The translations under genes were made by a program, and so were the position numbers. Shown here in pieces: positions 10,876-20,877 of a stretch of DNA of 64,000 bases (positions are counted from its first letter, which is position 1; each line of letters starts with the position of its first letter). Under the pieces are notes generated by a model. The model saw only the letters and a program-made list of their open reading frames with translations, was not told the DNA's origin and did not search any database. The stretch comes from Vibrio sp. 05-20-BW147 (GTDB lineage: Bacteria; Pseudomonadota; Gammaproteobacteria; Enterobacterales; Vibrionaceae): contig NZ_SZTO01000010.1 in the NCBI RefSeq assembly GCF_013369385.1, positions 248,001 to 312,000 of the forward strand, in the 5' to 3' direction.

Positions 10876-12003
10876 CTATGATAGCAATCCAATTGCACTG
10901 CCTGGGGCTTGCTTAGCTTGAGCCAGCAAGGCAGAGGTAGCCTGTTGCAATACCTGAGACTTCACTAAAGCGGTTGATGCTTTCGCGAAATCGGTATCCC
11001 ATATTCGCCCTTTTGATTCAGTGACATTGCGATTGATACTTTGCAAATTGTCCATCGTCCCCTCAACCCGATTTTGAAAACTGCCAATTTCACTTCGGTG
11101 AGAATCCAGATATTGAATTGCGGTATCAACAACGGCTATCGCCAGTTGAGCATTACCCACGCGACTTACATCGAGTGCTTCAAGTGTCACTTCTCCTTGA
11201 GGTTCAAAATCGAGTACGCCATCTAAACTTCCACCGATCTTTAAACCTTCCGGTGCATTGCGATTAGCAACATAAAATTGCAATCGTCTATCCTCTGTCA
11301 CCGAGGATTCCACAACACTTTGCTGTGCATTGATGTAGGTAGCAACCTCTTCGAGGCTATCTCCAAGTTTGAGCGGGATCTTAATAGATTGCTCATCCCC
11401 TTCACCGTCTCGAAAAGTAAAGCTAAGTTGCCTTGATTCCTTGTCAACTTGCCAATCATCGTCCACTGATTCTGATGCTAGGTAATGATACCCGCCCATT
11501 TCAGGAATGTGAGTCCGCATGTTTTTGAGTTGCAGAGAAATGGAATTAGCATTTGCTCCAAGATGAAAGCTTTTCGAACCATAACTTCCATCAAATAGAT
11601 TTTTACCGGCAAATGTCGTTGTCCTGGCTATCCTTTCCATTTCATCTTTCAATCCCCCCACTTCAAGCTGCAAACTTTGCCGATCATCATCAGAGTTCGA
11701 CCCATTTGCGGCTTGAAGAGAAAGAGAGCGCAATCTCTGCAGTATTTCACTGCCCTCTTCCAACGCCCCTTCCGCTGTTTCTGCTACCGCATAAGCATTG
11801 TGGGCGTTGGTTAACGCTATATCCAAACCACGAGATTGCACATGAAGCGTGTTCGCGATTTGCATTCCAGCAGCGTCGTCACTGGCACTGTTAATTCGGA
11901 ATCCGGAACTTAGATTTTTTTGGGTTTCAGCCACCTGACTTGCCGCTGTGCTCAGATGCCTCTGAGCGACCATCGCAGACACGTTGGTATTGATTGAAAC
12001 CAT
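10876..12003 (-). CDS. flaE: Polar flagellin, FlaE-like
   Basis: 375 residues. It has conserved flagellin N-terminal (SINTNVSAMVAQRHL, the QKNLSSGFRINSASDDAAG block) and C-terminal (DTDFAKASTALVKSQVLQQA, ending APGSAIGLLS) coiled-coil domains around a short variable centre. It is the third of three tandem flagellin genes after flgL and is the most divergent: its N-terminus is MVSINTNVS, not MAVNVNTNV or MAVTVSTNV, and several core positions differ. By gene order and length it matches FlaE of V. parahaemolyticus and V. vulnificus (name assigned by synteny). An AGGAGAGGG ribosome site lies somewhat far upstream (about 12 bases). Confidence 0.85.
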   Translation of the reverse strand: MVSINTNVSAMVAQRHLSTAASQVAETQKNLSSGFRINSASDDAAGMQIANTLHVQSRGLDIALTNAHNAYAVAETAEGALEEGSEILQRLRSLSLQAANGSNSDDDRQSLQLEVGGLKDEMERIARTTTFAGKNLFDGSYGSKSFHLGANANSISLQLKNMRTHIPEMGGYHYLASESVDDDWQVDKESRQLSFTFRDGEGDEQSIKIPLKLGDSLEEVATYINAQQSVVESSVTEDRRLQFYVANRNAPEGLKIGGSLDGVLDFEPQGEVTLEALDVSRVGNAQLAIAVVDTAIQYLDSHRSEIGSFQNRVEGTMDNLQSINRNVTESKGRIWDTDFAKASTALVKSQVLQQATSALLAQAKQAPGSAIGLLS

Positions 12004-12037
12004 TTAATCGATATCCCTCTCCTGTTTCAATACCGTT

Positions 12038-12066
12038 CATTCGGCAACGACCTGAAAAGCGTCAAA
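12038..12066 (-). promoter_or_regulatory. Weak candidate sigma-28 promoter for flaE
   Basis: On the minus strand TTTGACG, N14, GCCGAATG resembles the Vibrio sigma-28 pattern TAAAG-N14-GCCGTTAA seen upstream of flaD. Only the GCCG core and the spacing fit well. Confidence 0.35.
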
Positions 12067-12100
12067 CTATGCCGAGAACATCTTGCGTCGAGGATAGTAA

Positions 12101-12129
12101 ACAAAGAGCCAGGTAAGACTACCTGGCTC
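12101..12129 (-). terminator. Rho-independent terminator of flaD
   Basis: GAGCCAGGTA and TACCTGGCTC form a perfect 10-bp stem with a 4-base loop, followed on the minus strand by TTTGTTT. It lies 35 bases after the flaD stop. Confidence 0.85.
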
Positions 12130-12163
12130 CTGCTTACCGAAATTAATCGCTGTTGCTCAGAGA

Positions 12164-13297
12164 TTAGCCTAGTAGACTTAGCGCTGAGTTTGGCGCCTGT
12201 TTCGCTTGCGCAAGAATGGAACTTGATGCTTGCGATAGAATTTGTGTCTTGGTCAACTGCGTCGTTTCTTTCGCGAAGTCGGTATCTTTGATTCGGCTCT
12301 TCGACGCGTTCACGTTCTCGTTGATGTTGTCCAAGTTGCTGATTGCATGGTTGAAACGGTTCTGGAATGCACCCAGCTCTGCACGGTGGCTGTCTACGTA
12401 TTTCAGTGCCGCATCCACAATCGCTACTGACTCTTGCGCACCTTGTACGGTTGTCACGTCAATCGTGTCTACCGTGACGTTTTTGCCTTCGCCTAGACCA
12501 AGTTCACCTGCAAGGCTGCCTGAGAACGAAATTTCACCTTGAACTTTGTTGTTACCAGCAAAGATTTGTAGCTTGCCGCCTTCACCCACTGACGCTTTTA
12601 CAAGGTCAGTTTGACCGTTGATGTACGTCGCTAGCTCTTCGATGTCATCACCCGCTTTCGCATTGATTTCAATCTCTTGCTCGTTACCAAAGCTGTCTGT
12701 CAGTGCAATTGTCAAGTCGTTGTCGCCTGCGGCCACATTCCAGTTCTTGTCTTTGCCTTCTTCAGCTTGGTAGCTCACGCCGCCCATCATCACGTTGTCA
12801 GAGCGCATGTCTTTCAGTGACAGCATGACCGCTTCACCGTTATCCGCACCAATTTGCATCGCTTTCGTGCCGTAAGTACCGTTGAGCAGCTTGTTACCAC
12901 CAAAAGACGTGGTTTCTGCGATACGGTTTAGCTCGTCGTTCAATGCCATCACTTCTTCTTGAATCGCTACGCGCTCTGATTTTGAGTTTGAGCCGTTCGC
13001 GGATTGTAGAGATAGGTCACGCATACGTTGTAGGATGTTGGTGGTCTCGTTCATCGCACCTTCTGCGGTTTGGGCGATTGAGATACCGTCGTTGGCGTTA
13101 CGTACCGCAACGTCTAGACCGCGACTTTGTACGTTCAAGCGGTTAGAGATTTGCAGACCGGCTGCGTCATCTTTTGCACTGTTGATTTTGAAACCTGAAG
13201 ACAGACGCTCCATCGAAGTTTGTTGTGCGCTGTTTGCGTTATTCAGGTAACGCTGTGCTGTCATTGCTGCTACGTTTGTATTTACATTCACTGCCAT
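12164..13297 (-). CDS. flaD: Polar flagellin, FlaD-like
   Basis: 377 residues counted from [19 protein letters not shown]. An upstream in-frame extension of 19 codons is rejected because GGAG lies correctly before the internal ATG at 13297 and flagellins start with this motif. N-terminal ([22 protein letters not shown]) and C-terminal ([20 protein letters not shown], ending [10 protein letters not shown]) D0/D1 domains are fully conserved. The short central region carries little D2/D3, as in other Vibrio flagellins. A near-perfect sigma-28 promoter lies upstream, which suggests late (class IV) expression. Confidence 0.93.
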   Translation of the reverse strand: MAVNVNTNVAAMTAQRYLNNANSAQQTSMERLSSGFKINSAKDDAAGLQISNRLNVQSRGLDVAVRNANDGISIAQTAEGAMNETTNILQRMRDLSLQSANGSNSKSERVAIQEEVMALNDELNRIAETTSFGGNKLLNGTYGTKAMQIGADNGEAVMLSLKDMRSDNVMMGGVSYQAEEGKDKNWNVAAGDNDLTIALTDSFGNEQEIEINAKAGDDIEELATYINGQTDLVKASVGEGGKLQIFAGNNKVQGEISFSGSLAGELGLGEGKNVTVDTIDVTTVQGAQESVAIVDAALKYVDSHRAELGAFQNRFNHAISNLDNINENVNASKSRIKDTDFAKETTQLTKTQILSQASSSILAQAKQAPNSALSLLG

Positions 13298-13378
13298 GAT
13301 GAATTCTCCAATTGATTTTCCGATATTACGGTTTCCGACGTCTCGGAAAACCAAGTAGTTCTCTCAAAGTTACTTCTT

Positions 13379-13405
13379 TTAACGGCTCGGTTTGGAAATC
13401 CTTTA
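13379..13405 (-). promoter_or_regulatory. Sigma-28 (FliA) promoter of flaD
   Basis: On the minus strand TAAAG, 14 bases, GCCGTTAA is an excellent match to the Vibrio sigma-28 pattern. The predicted transcript start is about 75 bases before the flaD ATG. Confidence 0.75.
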
Positions 13406-13667
13406 GGAAAAAAATGCGATTTTTTTTGAAAAAAGTTTGTTTGAAGGGGTTTTCGTGACTAAAGCGATGAAAGAGAGAAAAAACAAAAAATAACACTAAA
13501 GTTTCTCCGCTCTTTGCCATAGCGCAAAAAGGCAGATAACCAACTCATCCAGATCGATGGTAAGAGGCACAGTATTGCCACAAGGTAAGAAGTGGTTGAA
13601 GACAAAGCAGTAAAAAGCTAGATAGATTCGTGATAGGACGCGTAGAGGTAAAAACTCGTATGCGCAG

Positions 13668-13707
13668 AAAAAGAAAAAGCCCCTATTCCTTTGAGAGAAC
13701 CGGGGCT
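13668..13707 (-). terminator. Terminator of flaC
   Basis: AGCCCC and GGGGCT arms with an 18-base loop region, followed on the minus strand by TTTTTCTTTTTC. It lies about 190 bases after the flaC stop, so flaC has a long 3' untranslated tail. Apart from this and the sigma-28 promoter, the 597-base flaC-flaD gap holds no gene. Confidence 0.65.
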
Positions 13708-13894
13708 AGGTTGGTAGCCAGAGCCAATGTGGAGATCAAGAGAAATGAACACATTTCCGGCACCGAGCAACTTTACACAAATAATGTCAGGCAGGTGAGA
13801 GATGAGAGAGCCCTTCATTCACGGTAAAGCTGCTTGCCAAGTCATCCTGCGTCTATAAGCTCACGTCTGAACCACAGCAGACACAGGACTCCTA

Positions 13895-15052
13895 TTAGCC
13901 CTGCAATAGTGACATTGCAGAGTTTGGCAATTGTTTTGCTTGAGCAAGAATCGAAGTACCTGCCTGTTGCAAAATCTGTGCTTTCGTCATTTGCGTCGTT
14001 TCCTTCGCAAAATCGGTATCTTTAATACGGCTATTCGATGCATCAACGTTTTCTTGAACGTTCGCCAAGTTATTAATACTGTGGCTTAGACGGTTCTGTT
14101 TTGCACCTAAATCAGCACGTTGTGAATCAACGTATTTCAACGCAGAGTCGATAACACTAATCGCATTTTGTGAACCTTGCACGCTACGCAGATCCAAATC
14201 TTGTACTGTTGTTGCAATTGGCTCGTCACTTAAACCCAATTCTGAAGCAAGGCTACCCGAAATCGAGATAGGACCTTTCACGTTTGGTTGAGCAACAAAA
14301 ATTTGCAGTTTGCCGTCTTCACTAACAGACGCATTAATGTAGTCCGATTGACCATTGATGTACGTCGCCAGTTCTTCAATATCATCACCACTTTTCGCCA
14401 TGATGTTAATTTCCAAATCGATAACGTTGCCGTCTTCATCTTCACCCATCTCTGGTAATACGATGTTCAGTGCTGCGTTATCTGCGCTCACTTCCCAATC
14501 CTTATCCTTGCCGTTCACGGATTGGAAGGTGGTACCACCCATGCGAAAATCATCGGCACGGATGCTGGTTAGGCCCATGATCATTGCTTCACCAGAGTTA
14601 GAACCAATCTGGAATGCCGCATCACCAAAGGTGCCATTCAGTAGGCGACGGCCACCAAACGATGTGGTTTCTGCAATACGGTTGATTTCGTCTTGCAGAG
14701 CACTCGCTTCTTCGTGGATCGCTTGGCGCTCAGCTGTTGAGTTAGTGCCATTCGCAGATTGAATCGACAAGTCACGCATACGTTGAAGTACTGCCGTTAC
14801 CTCGTTCATCGCCCCTTCTGCGGTTTGAGCAATAGAGATACCATCGTTGGCATTACGCATTGCCACATCTAAACCACGAGACTGTGCGGTTAAGCGGTTA
14901 GAGATTTGCAAACCAGCCGCATCATCTTTGGCGCTGTTAATTTTATGACCAGATGACAAACGTTCCATTGAGGTGTTTAACTCATCTGTCGCTTTGTTTA
15001 GATAACGTTGCGCAGTCATCGCGGATACGTTAGTGCTTACTGTTACAGCCAT
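13895..15052 (-). CDS. flaC: Polar flagellin, FlaC-like
   Basis: 385 residues from [20 protein letters not shown]. An upstream extension of 8 codons is rejected because AAAGGAG lies exactly 6 bases before this ATG. It has conserved D0/D1 ends ([20 protein letters not shown] at the N-terminus, [20 protein letters not shown] at the C-terminus). The central part contains an acidic insert ([15 protein letters not shown]) not seen in FlaD or FlaE. First flagellin after flgL; the position matches flaC of V. parahaemolyticus / V. vulnificus and flaA of V. cholerae. A sigma-54-like site upstream suggests it is expressed earlier than flaD. Confidence 0.93.
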   Translation of the reverse strand: MAVTVSTNVSAMTAQRYLNKATDELNTSMERLSSGHKINSAKDDAAGLQISNRLTAQSRGLDVAMRNANDGISIAQTAEGAMNEVTAVLQRMRDLSIQSANGTNSTAERQAIHEEASALQDEINRIAETTSFGGRRLLNGTFGDAAFQIGSNSGEAMIMGLTSIRADDFRMGGTTFQSVNGKDKDWEVSADNAALNIVLPEMGEDEDGNVIDLEINIMAKSGDDIEELATYINGQSDYINASVSEDGKLQIFVAQPNVKGPISISGSLASELGLSDEPIATTVQDLDLRSVQGSQNAISVIDSALKYVDSQRADLGAKQNRLSHSINNLANVQENVDASNSRIKDTDFAKETTQMTKAQILQQAGTSILAQAKQLPNSAMSLLQG

Positions 15053-15190
15053 TTTGCTCTCCTTTCGAGTTCGCAAGCTTTTGCGAAGCGGCCAGCTTTA
15101 CTCTCTTATGGAAAAGCACTGACCGTAATTACTTGCTAAAACCGCCGGTGGCAGTTTATAGAACCGGTAAATCATTTCTGATTTATTAGA

Positions 15191-15207
15191 TTCAATTTGT
15201 GTGCCAA
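15191..15207 (-). promoter_or_regulatory. Candidate sigma-54 promoter of flaC
   Basis: On the minus strand TTGGCAC, 5 bases, TTGAA matches the -24 element perfectly, while the -12 element is TTGA rather than TTGC. The leader would be about 130 bases. It lies in the 456-base flgL-flaC gap, which otherwise holds three 8-bp TTGCCGCY repeats (15321-15344) and no gene. Confidence 0.5.
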
Positions 15208-15508
15208 CTTTTTCAAATAAGATTCTTACCCGTCTTATTTCCAAGAAAACATACACTTACAAAGTAATGTTTTTCTTCAACTTCTTTAACCCCTTCGTTT
15301 TTTCTCTCTATCGACTGGCTTTGCCGCTTTGCCGCCTTGCCGCTTTTAGAGACACCTGCCGGGAGGTGGCAAGGTTTTTCGACTTATCCGCACTTAAGGC
15401 ATGGCTCATAAGGCATCAACGTTGAAAAACCAACGAGAGGTTTCCTAAAGTCTGTTGTTCACACTCACGATACCGTCATCTCATTCAGAGACGGTTCGTT
15501 CTTGCTCA

Positions 15509-16702
15509 CTACAAGTAATTAAATAATGTGAGATCTTTCGTTTTACCAAAAGCGAGCTGCGACGCTTGCAACGCGCGCGAGTTCTCATTGAACTCAATAA
15601 TTGCCTTGGAGTAATCCAAGTCTTCAAAATTACTCTTCGCTTTCGCTAAAGAGAGATTGAAATCTTCATGTTGCTGCTCTTGGATATCCAATGTACTTAG
15701 GCGAGCACCAATGTCGGTGCGCGCTTTGTTGAGATGGATAAACGCAGCATGAAACTCTTGTGTTACTTGATGCAACTTCGCCGTGGCATCGGCATCCGAC
15801 ACTGACTCTTCTGAGTATTTCGCGGCATTTTTAAAGCTGTCAAAAATAGAAAATGTTTCTCGTGGCTTTAACTCAATCACATCGCCTTTCTGGATCTGAC
15901 CTTTAAGTTGAATAGTGAGATCACCATACTTAATGCCCGTAGAGGGATTAAACTCATCGGCGGCAACCACACTGCCATCTTTTTCCAGCTGATAACCCCA
16001 GCGGTTATTGCTCATGTCGACCATGGTGACGCGATAGGTTGCTTTATCGAAATAGTCTTCATTCACTGCTTTTTCGAGCAACAACTCGGAGGCATTTTGC
16101 AACTGATATTCTGGTTCGTAATCACCAAAGGGATTCGGAATATTCATAAACAGCTTACTGCCAGGATCGTTCATCGCCATTTCTAGATTGGCCGACACCC
16201 GCATTTTGCGTTGGTAGTCATCCCCAGCGTAGATTACTGAACCATCATAATCTCTGAAAAATGGCTGAGCTTTGGGCTTTGTTCCGGCAAAGGTATAGTT
16301 ACCAGATTCATCTTGCGCATTGGCCAAATGAAGGAAATTAGTTGCCAACTCTTCGATTTCTCTACGTTTTGCGCGACGATCTTCCGGTGATAGTGCGCCG
16401 TTAATCATTTCCATCACGGTGCGTTTCGCCTCGTCTGCGAACTGCTCCTGGTTAGCCACATTCACTTCATGTTGTTCAAGACGGTTACGCACTAAGATGA
16501 TCGCGTCGAGATACTGTTTTAACTGCTCAGACTGCTGACCTATATTTTGGATGTAGTGTGTTGCTAATGGGTCATCACTTGGCGACAACAGTTTTTTACC
16601 AGACGCAAGCTGCGCTTGGTTATGATGAATTTTGTTTTCCATTCGGCGCAAATCGTTTTGCACCGATTGATAGTTGTGGAAACTGGCGATACGGCTAATC
16701 AT
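15509..16702 (-). CDS. flgL: Flagellar hook-associated protein 3 (FlgL)
   Basis: 397 residues. FlgL is the hook-filament junction protein that, with FlgK, joins the hook to the flagellin filament. The flagellin-like N-terminus (RIASFHNYQSVQNDLRRMEN, then QLASGKKLLSPSDDPLA) and C-terminus (DLDYSKAIIEFNENSRALQA) are visible. It follows flgK by 13 bases, so the two are co-transcribed. Confidence 0.95.
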   Translation of the reverse strand: MISRIASFHNYQSVQNDLRRMENKIHHNQAQLASGKKLLSPSDDPLATHYIQNIGQQSEQLKQYLDAIILVRNRLEQHEVNVANQEQFADEAKRTVMEMINGALSPEDRRAKRREIEELATNFLHLANAQDESGNYTFAGTKPKAQPFFRDYDGSVIYAGDDYQRKMRVSANLEMAMNDPGSKLFMNIPNPFGDYEPEYQLQNASELLLEKAVNEDYFDKATYRVTMVDMSNNRWGYQLEKDGSVVAADEFNPSTGIKYGDLTIQLKGQIQKGDVIELKPRETFSIFDSFKNAAKYSEESVSDADATAKLHQVTQEFHAAFIHLNKARTDIGARLSTLDIQEQQHEDFNLSLAKAKSNFEDLDYSKAIIEFNENSRALQASQLAFGKTKDLTLFNYL

Positions 16703-16715
16703 TTACCTGCTCCCT

Positions 16716-18632
16716 CTATCTCAATTGCAAAATGGTGTTAAAGGTGTCATTGGCCGCCTGCATAATGCGTGATGAGGCCATATAAGCTTGCTGGAACCGC
16801 ATCATGTTTGCCGCCTCTTCATCGAGGTTTACCCCAGCGATTGAAGCCATTCGTTCTTGTGCTGCTTGGTTTTCATGCTGCGCAATATTGGCTAACCGTG
16901 TTGCAGTAGAGTTGCGCAAACCGACGTTCGTATTGAGATTATGGTAGACATCGATGATAGTCGATTGATTACCATCCATCTTTTTATCCAATTGAATTTG
17001 CTGCATTTTACGCAAATTTCCGTTATCACCTTCAGACGGAACTAGGTTGGCGGTAAACTTGTCGTTTGCCCACGCTCCCGCGGTCAGTTCAAAAACAGTC
17101 TCTTTACCCTCTTTGTAACTGGGATGCGATGATGACAAGGTCACTGAAACCGGCCCCTTGGGTGGATAAGGCTCCGGGCTTCGTACCACGTTGCCTTTAG
17201 TGTCAATCACAGCAAACTGGTCGCCTTGAGGTGACACTATCACTTCAAACTCACGCAAGTCACCCGCCGCTAAGATGTTAAATTGAGCGGTTCCTTGGGC
17301 AAAACTGGTTGACGCTTCATAACTTTGTGCGGCAATCATACTCGCATCATTTGTTGCCACTTGCATTTGACCTGCCGAGTTGCGCGTTGGGCGCAATAAG
17401 ATTTTTTCGCCCGCTTTGGGCTCATTTCTTACTTCAACACGCATGCCATCCATGTAAAACGCAGACTTAGCTGAATCTAAAGAGACGGAGACTGTTTCGC
17501 CTGATGGTTTGGTCACTGTATAGTTGCTGCCATCGTAACGAAGCGCATATTCACCACCTTTAAGTGACGCCAAATCGTTAATAAAAACGGCCACTTCGGC
17601 TTGCGAATCTGGGGCCGCCACCGCTCTTGATTTGGCGATCACCTCGGCATTTACATCGGTAAAAATCAAACCACCAATATTGCCTCGCAAATCCAACCCT
17701 TGTTTTTGCAGTTTGTTCACTTCATCAGAAAATCCGGCTGCCATGCGGCCAAGTTCATCCATCACATGGGGAATTTGGTTGTCACGCATGTCAAGCATTG
17801 CGCCAAGTTTGCCATCTAGACCAACGCTTTTAATCGGTTTTAATGACTTTCCTTCGTAGATAGCTAAGCGACGTTGATGAACATCTGGGTAGCCATCAAT
17901 CATCTTAAGTTGGCTTGCTTCTGTACCTGAGACGAGCGTGTGACCATTGCCGATGTGCACGTTAAAACCTTCTGCGTTTTTTCGCGGAGTCACGGTCACT
18001 TTCGTGTATTCAGAAAGCTCTTTAACCAACTTTTCGTGTTGGTCCATCAAGTCATTGTGAGGACCAGGGGTGCGCATCATCAATCGATGGATATCACGAA
18101 TTTCAACCGCAATCTGGTTGATACGCTCAATACCCATATCGAGTTTTTTGTTAGTGACATCGTATTGCTGGCGAATGGTCTCGTGAAATCCATTGATGGT
18201 TTCACTGATGATTCGCGCTTTTTCTAACAGTACTTTTCGCGCACCAATATCGTTCGGGCTATCGGCTAATGTTTTTAGTGCATCGAACCATTCATTAAGA
18301 TTTTCAGGGATTTTTTTCGACGCCACAGAAGAAAGCATGCTTGAAAGCATTTCTAAGTTCGCTTCGACATCCCCTTTGTTGGCAAAGTTGGTGGTGGAAA
18401 GATTAAGCTCATTAACGGCAAATTGGTCCCAAGAGCGGCGAACATTTTCCACATGCACGCCCATGCCGTAGGTAGAACCACCAAATTGACGGGGATCATT
18501 GGTCGCTTGAATGACCGACTGACGGCTATAACCTTCTGTATTTACATTAGAAATGTTATGACCGGTAGTATTTAATTGTCTCTGAGCTGTCAGTACGCTC
18601 TGAGTACCTACATTCAGAAGATCCGACGCCAT
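16716..18632 (-). CDS. flgK: Flagellar hook-associated protein 1 (FlgK)
   Basis: 638 residues. FlgK forms the proximal part of the hook-filament junction. The N-terminus (SDLLNVGTQSVLTAQRQLNT, GHNISNVNTEGYSRQ) carries the rod/hook protein signature. The C-terminus (NLDEEAANMMRFQQAYMASS, ending NTILQLR) is the conserved coiled-coil end. It is longer than E. coli FlgK (547) because of central insertions, as in other vibrios. It has its own sigma-54 site, with the flgJ terminator just upstream, so flgKL form a separate operon. Confidence 0.95.
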   Translation of the reverse strand: MASDLLNVGTQSVLTAQRQLNTTGHNISNVNTEGYSRQSVIQATNDPRQFGGSTYGMGVHVENVRRSWDQFAVNELNLSTTNFANKGDVEANLEMLSSMLSSVASKKIPENLNEWFDALKTLADSPNDIGARKVLLEKARIISETINGFHETIRQQYDVTNKKLDMGIERINQIAVEIRDIHRLMMRTPGPHNDLMDQHEKLVKELSEYTKVTVTPRKNAEGFNVHIGNGHTLVSGTEASQLKMIDGYPDVHQRRLAIYEGKSLKPIKSVGLDGKLGAMLDMRDNQIPHVMDELGRMAAGFSDEVNKLQKQGLDLRGNIGGLIFTDVNAEVIAKSRAVAAPDSQAEVAVFINDLASLKGGEYALRYDGSNYTVTKPSGETVSVSLDSAKSAFYMDGMRVEVRNEPKAGEKILLRPTRNSAGQMQVATNDASMIAAQSYEASTSFAQGTAQFNILAAGDLREFEVIVSPQGDQFAVIDTKGNVVRSPEPYPPKGPVSVTLSSSHPSYKEGKETVFELTAGAWANDKFTANLVPSEGDNGNLRKMQQIQLDKKMDGNQSTIIDVYHNLNTNVGLRNSTATRLANIAQHENQAAQERMASIAGVNLDEEAANMMRFQQAYMASSRIMQAANDTFNTILQLR

Positions 18633-18688
18633 AATGCCCCCAAAAACTCAATCAAATCAGTGAAAACTGATCACCTGACGGTAAAAAT

Positions 18689-18703
18689 GCAAAAGATATG
18701 CCA
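18689..18703 (-). promoter_or_regulatory. Sigma-54 promoter of flgKL
   Basis: On the minus strand TGGCAT, 5 bases (ATCTT), TTGC: both the GG and GC elements are present at the right spacing. The predicted start is about 45 bases before the flgK ATG. V. cholerae flgKL are known class III (sigma-54) genes. Confidence 0.7.
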
Positions 18704-18753
18704 ACAAAAAGACATAACTGATATAGAAAGGATTTGAGGGTCAAGAAAGGGTG

Positions 18754-18781
18754 AAAAAACGGCCTACTTTTTAGTAGACCG
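18754..18781 (-). terminator. Terminator of the flgFGHIJ unit
   Basis: CGGTCTACT and AGTAGGCCG arms with a short A loop, then GTTTTTTC on the minus strand, starting 9 bases after the flgJ stop. Confidence 0.8.
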
Positions 18782-18789
18782 CTGGGAGA

Positions 18790-19710
18790 TTACATGTTGT
18801 CGATACGTTGCTGCACTTTGAGCACTTTGTCGGCGTATTCGGGATCCGTCGCATAACCTGCACGATGAATACCGCGAATAAAGCTTTCAGAATCGCCATT
18901 GTGCTGAAGTGCCGTCTGATAACGCGGATTGTTATTTAAAAACGCCACGTAATCATTAAAGCTATCAGCAAACGAATCGTATGAACGAAACGCTGCCGTT
19001 TCTTTCACTGGCGTATTATCGTGGAACTCTAAAGTTTGCGTGGTGACTTTGTCACCCGCCCAACTACGATCCGCTTTGATGTTGAAGAGGTTATTGCTGC
19101 TGCCGCGAGCATTTTTTACCACTTTCTGCCCCCAGCCGGTTTCCAAGGCCGCTTGTGCGAGCAATAGAGAAGGTTCAACACCTAAGGATTTTGCCGCCCT
19201 TTCGGCGTAAGGTTTCATCGAACTGATGAACGACTCTGGTGAATCAAACCTTGCCTTGTCACTGCGAGCGAGCTGGCCAGATTCAATTAGGCGCTGCTCG
19301 GTTTCTCGGGCTTTCGAGCGATTGATTGGCATACGTTGTGGCGCTTCTTGTCCCGCTTCACGTATCGCCAACTCATTTTTGTCGATGCCTTTTCCACTGC
19401 TTAACTGCGCCACAATCATGTCTGCTAAGCCAAGTGAACCGGAAGAGCTGAGCTCACTGGCCATCTGCTCATCCAACATTTGGCGATAGAACAGCTGGTT
19501 TTGGCTGTTCATCAAATCCGATTCAAAACCACTATTGGCTTCGCGCATCGATTTAAACAACATGGAAGTAAAAATCGACTCAAACTGTTTTGCCGCCGCT
19601 TCTAGTGCTTTTTGTTCACCGCCATCTTTGTCGTTCACGGCTTGCTGACGTAGCTTATCAAGATTGCTAATGTCGTGAATAAAGCCGATGTCGTTTGGAT
19701 TGTTAATCAT
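18790..19710 (-). CDS. flgJ: Flagellar rod assembly protein / muramidase FlgJ
   Basis: 306 residues, bifunctional. The N-terminal rod-capping domain is seen in QFESIFTSMLFKSMREAN. The C-terminal glucosaminidase-type domain (about 150-306) is seen in SLLLAQAALETGWGQKV, with Glu as the probable catalytic acid, and in NLFNIKADRSW. It opens peptidoglycan so the rod can cross the periplasm. It follows flgI by 16 bases. Confidence 0.95.
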   Translation of the reverse strand: MINNPNDIGFIHDISNLDKLRQQAVNDKDGGEQKALEAAAKQFESIFTSMLFKSMREANSGFESDLMNSQNQLFYRQMLDEQMASELSSSGSLGLADMIVAQLSSGKGIDKNELAIREAGQEAPQRMPINRSKARETEQRLIESGQLARSDKARFDSPESFISSMKPYAERAAKSLGVEPSLLLAQAALETGWGQKVVKNARGSSNNLFNIKADRSWAGDKVTTQTLEFHDNTPVKETAAFRSYDSFADSFNDYVAFLNNNPRYQTALQHNGDSESFIRGIHRAGYATDPEYADKVLKVQQRIDNM

Positions 19711-19726
19711 ATTGCCTCCAAACCGA

Positions 19727-20818
19727 TCAGATGATGATCAGTTGTCCCTCGATGGCACCCGCTTGTTTAAGCGCTTGTAGAATGGCCATCAAGTCTGACG
19801 GTGCAGCACCGACTTGGTTAACCGCGCGAACAAGATCATCCAAGGTTAAGCCCGGCTCAAATTTGAACATTTTGCCTTGTTCTTCGGTCACTGAAATGTC
19901 TGAGTTGGGAACAACGACGGTTTCACCACCAGAGAAGCCATTCGGCTGACTCACACTCAAGTTTTCTTTAATCGCAACCGTCATGCCACCATGAGTCACG
20001 GCCGCAGGTTTTAATCGAACATGTTTACCCACCACAATGGTGCCCGTACGTGAGTTAACGATGATTTTGGCTGCGCCGTCTGCTGGATCAAACTCGAGGT
20101 TTTCAATGGCAGAAAGAAAGGCGACGCGTTGACTGATATCACGGGGCGCTCGCACACGTACCGAAGTCGCATCGACCGCAGAAGCCATTTGAGGACCAAG
20201 GAAATTGTTGACGGCATCGGCCATGCGTTGTGCGGTGGTGAAATCAGATTCAAGTAAGTTGAATGTGATGAAGTCACCGCGGCCAAATGGGGTTGGCACT
20301 TCACGCTCAACCATGGCACCGCTAGAGATAATACCGACGGTCGGGTTATTGCCGACGATTTTAGAGCCATCCGCCCCTTCTGCACTAAAACCGCTCACCA
20401 CTAAGTTGCCTTGTGCCACGGCATAAACTTGCCCATCCAAACCTTTCAAGAAGGTTTGCAGCAAGGTACCGCCACGTAAGCTCTTGGCACTACCAATAGA
20501 GGAGACCGTCACATCAATCTGTTGACCGGGTTTAGAAAAAGGAGGAAGTTCTGCCGTTACCATTACAGCGGCCACGTTTTTGATTTTTGGCTTGGTTCCC
20601 GCAGGCAACTGAATGCCGAAGTTTTGTAGCATTGCGGCAAAACTCTGCTCGGTAAACGGTGTGGATTCACCCGTTCCAGGTAAACCAGAGACAAGGCCGT
20701 AACCTACCAATTGGTTGCTTCTTACCCCTGCCACCTGAGCAACATCTTTAATACGCGCCGCATAGGCCGAGGTCATCGGCAATACAAAACATAACAACAG
20801 TAGGGTGAACTTTTTCAT
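19727..20818 (-). CDS. flgI: Flagellar P-ring protein FlgI
   Basis: 363 residues with a cleavable signal peptide ([20 protein letters not shown]). FlgI forms the peptidoglycan-level bushing around the rod. Conserved blocks [31 protein letters not shown] and [20 protein letters not shown] are visible, and it ends in EGQLIII. It lies between flgH and flgJ in the basal-body operon. Confidence 0.96.
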
Positions 20819-20877
20819 CTTAACTTACCTTTCTCTAGTGCAGGATCAAGCCGTCAAATTGCCATCGGCTTTGCCGC

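Noticed and set aside
15321..15344. Three TTGCCGCY direct repeats in the flgL-flaC gap
   Set aside because: Only three short copies, and no known function. Recorded in the flaC promoter entry but too weak to list as a feature.
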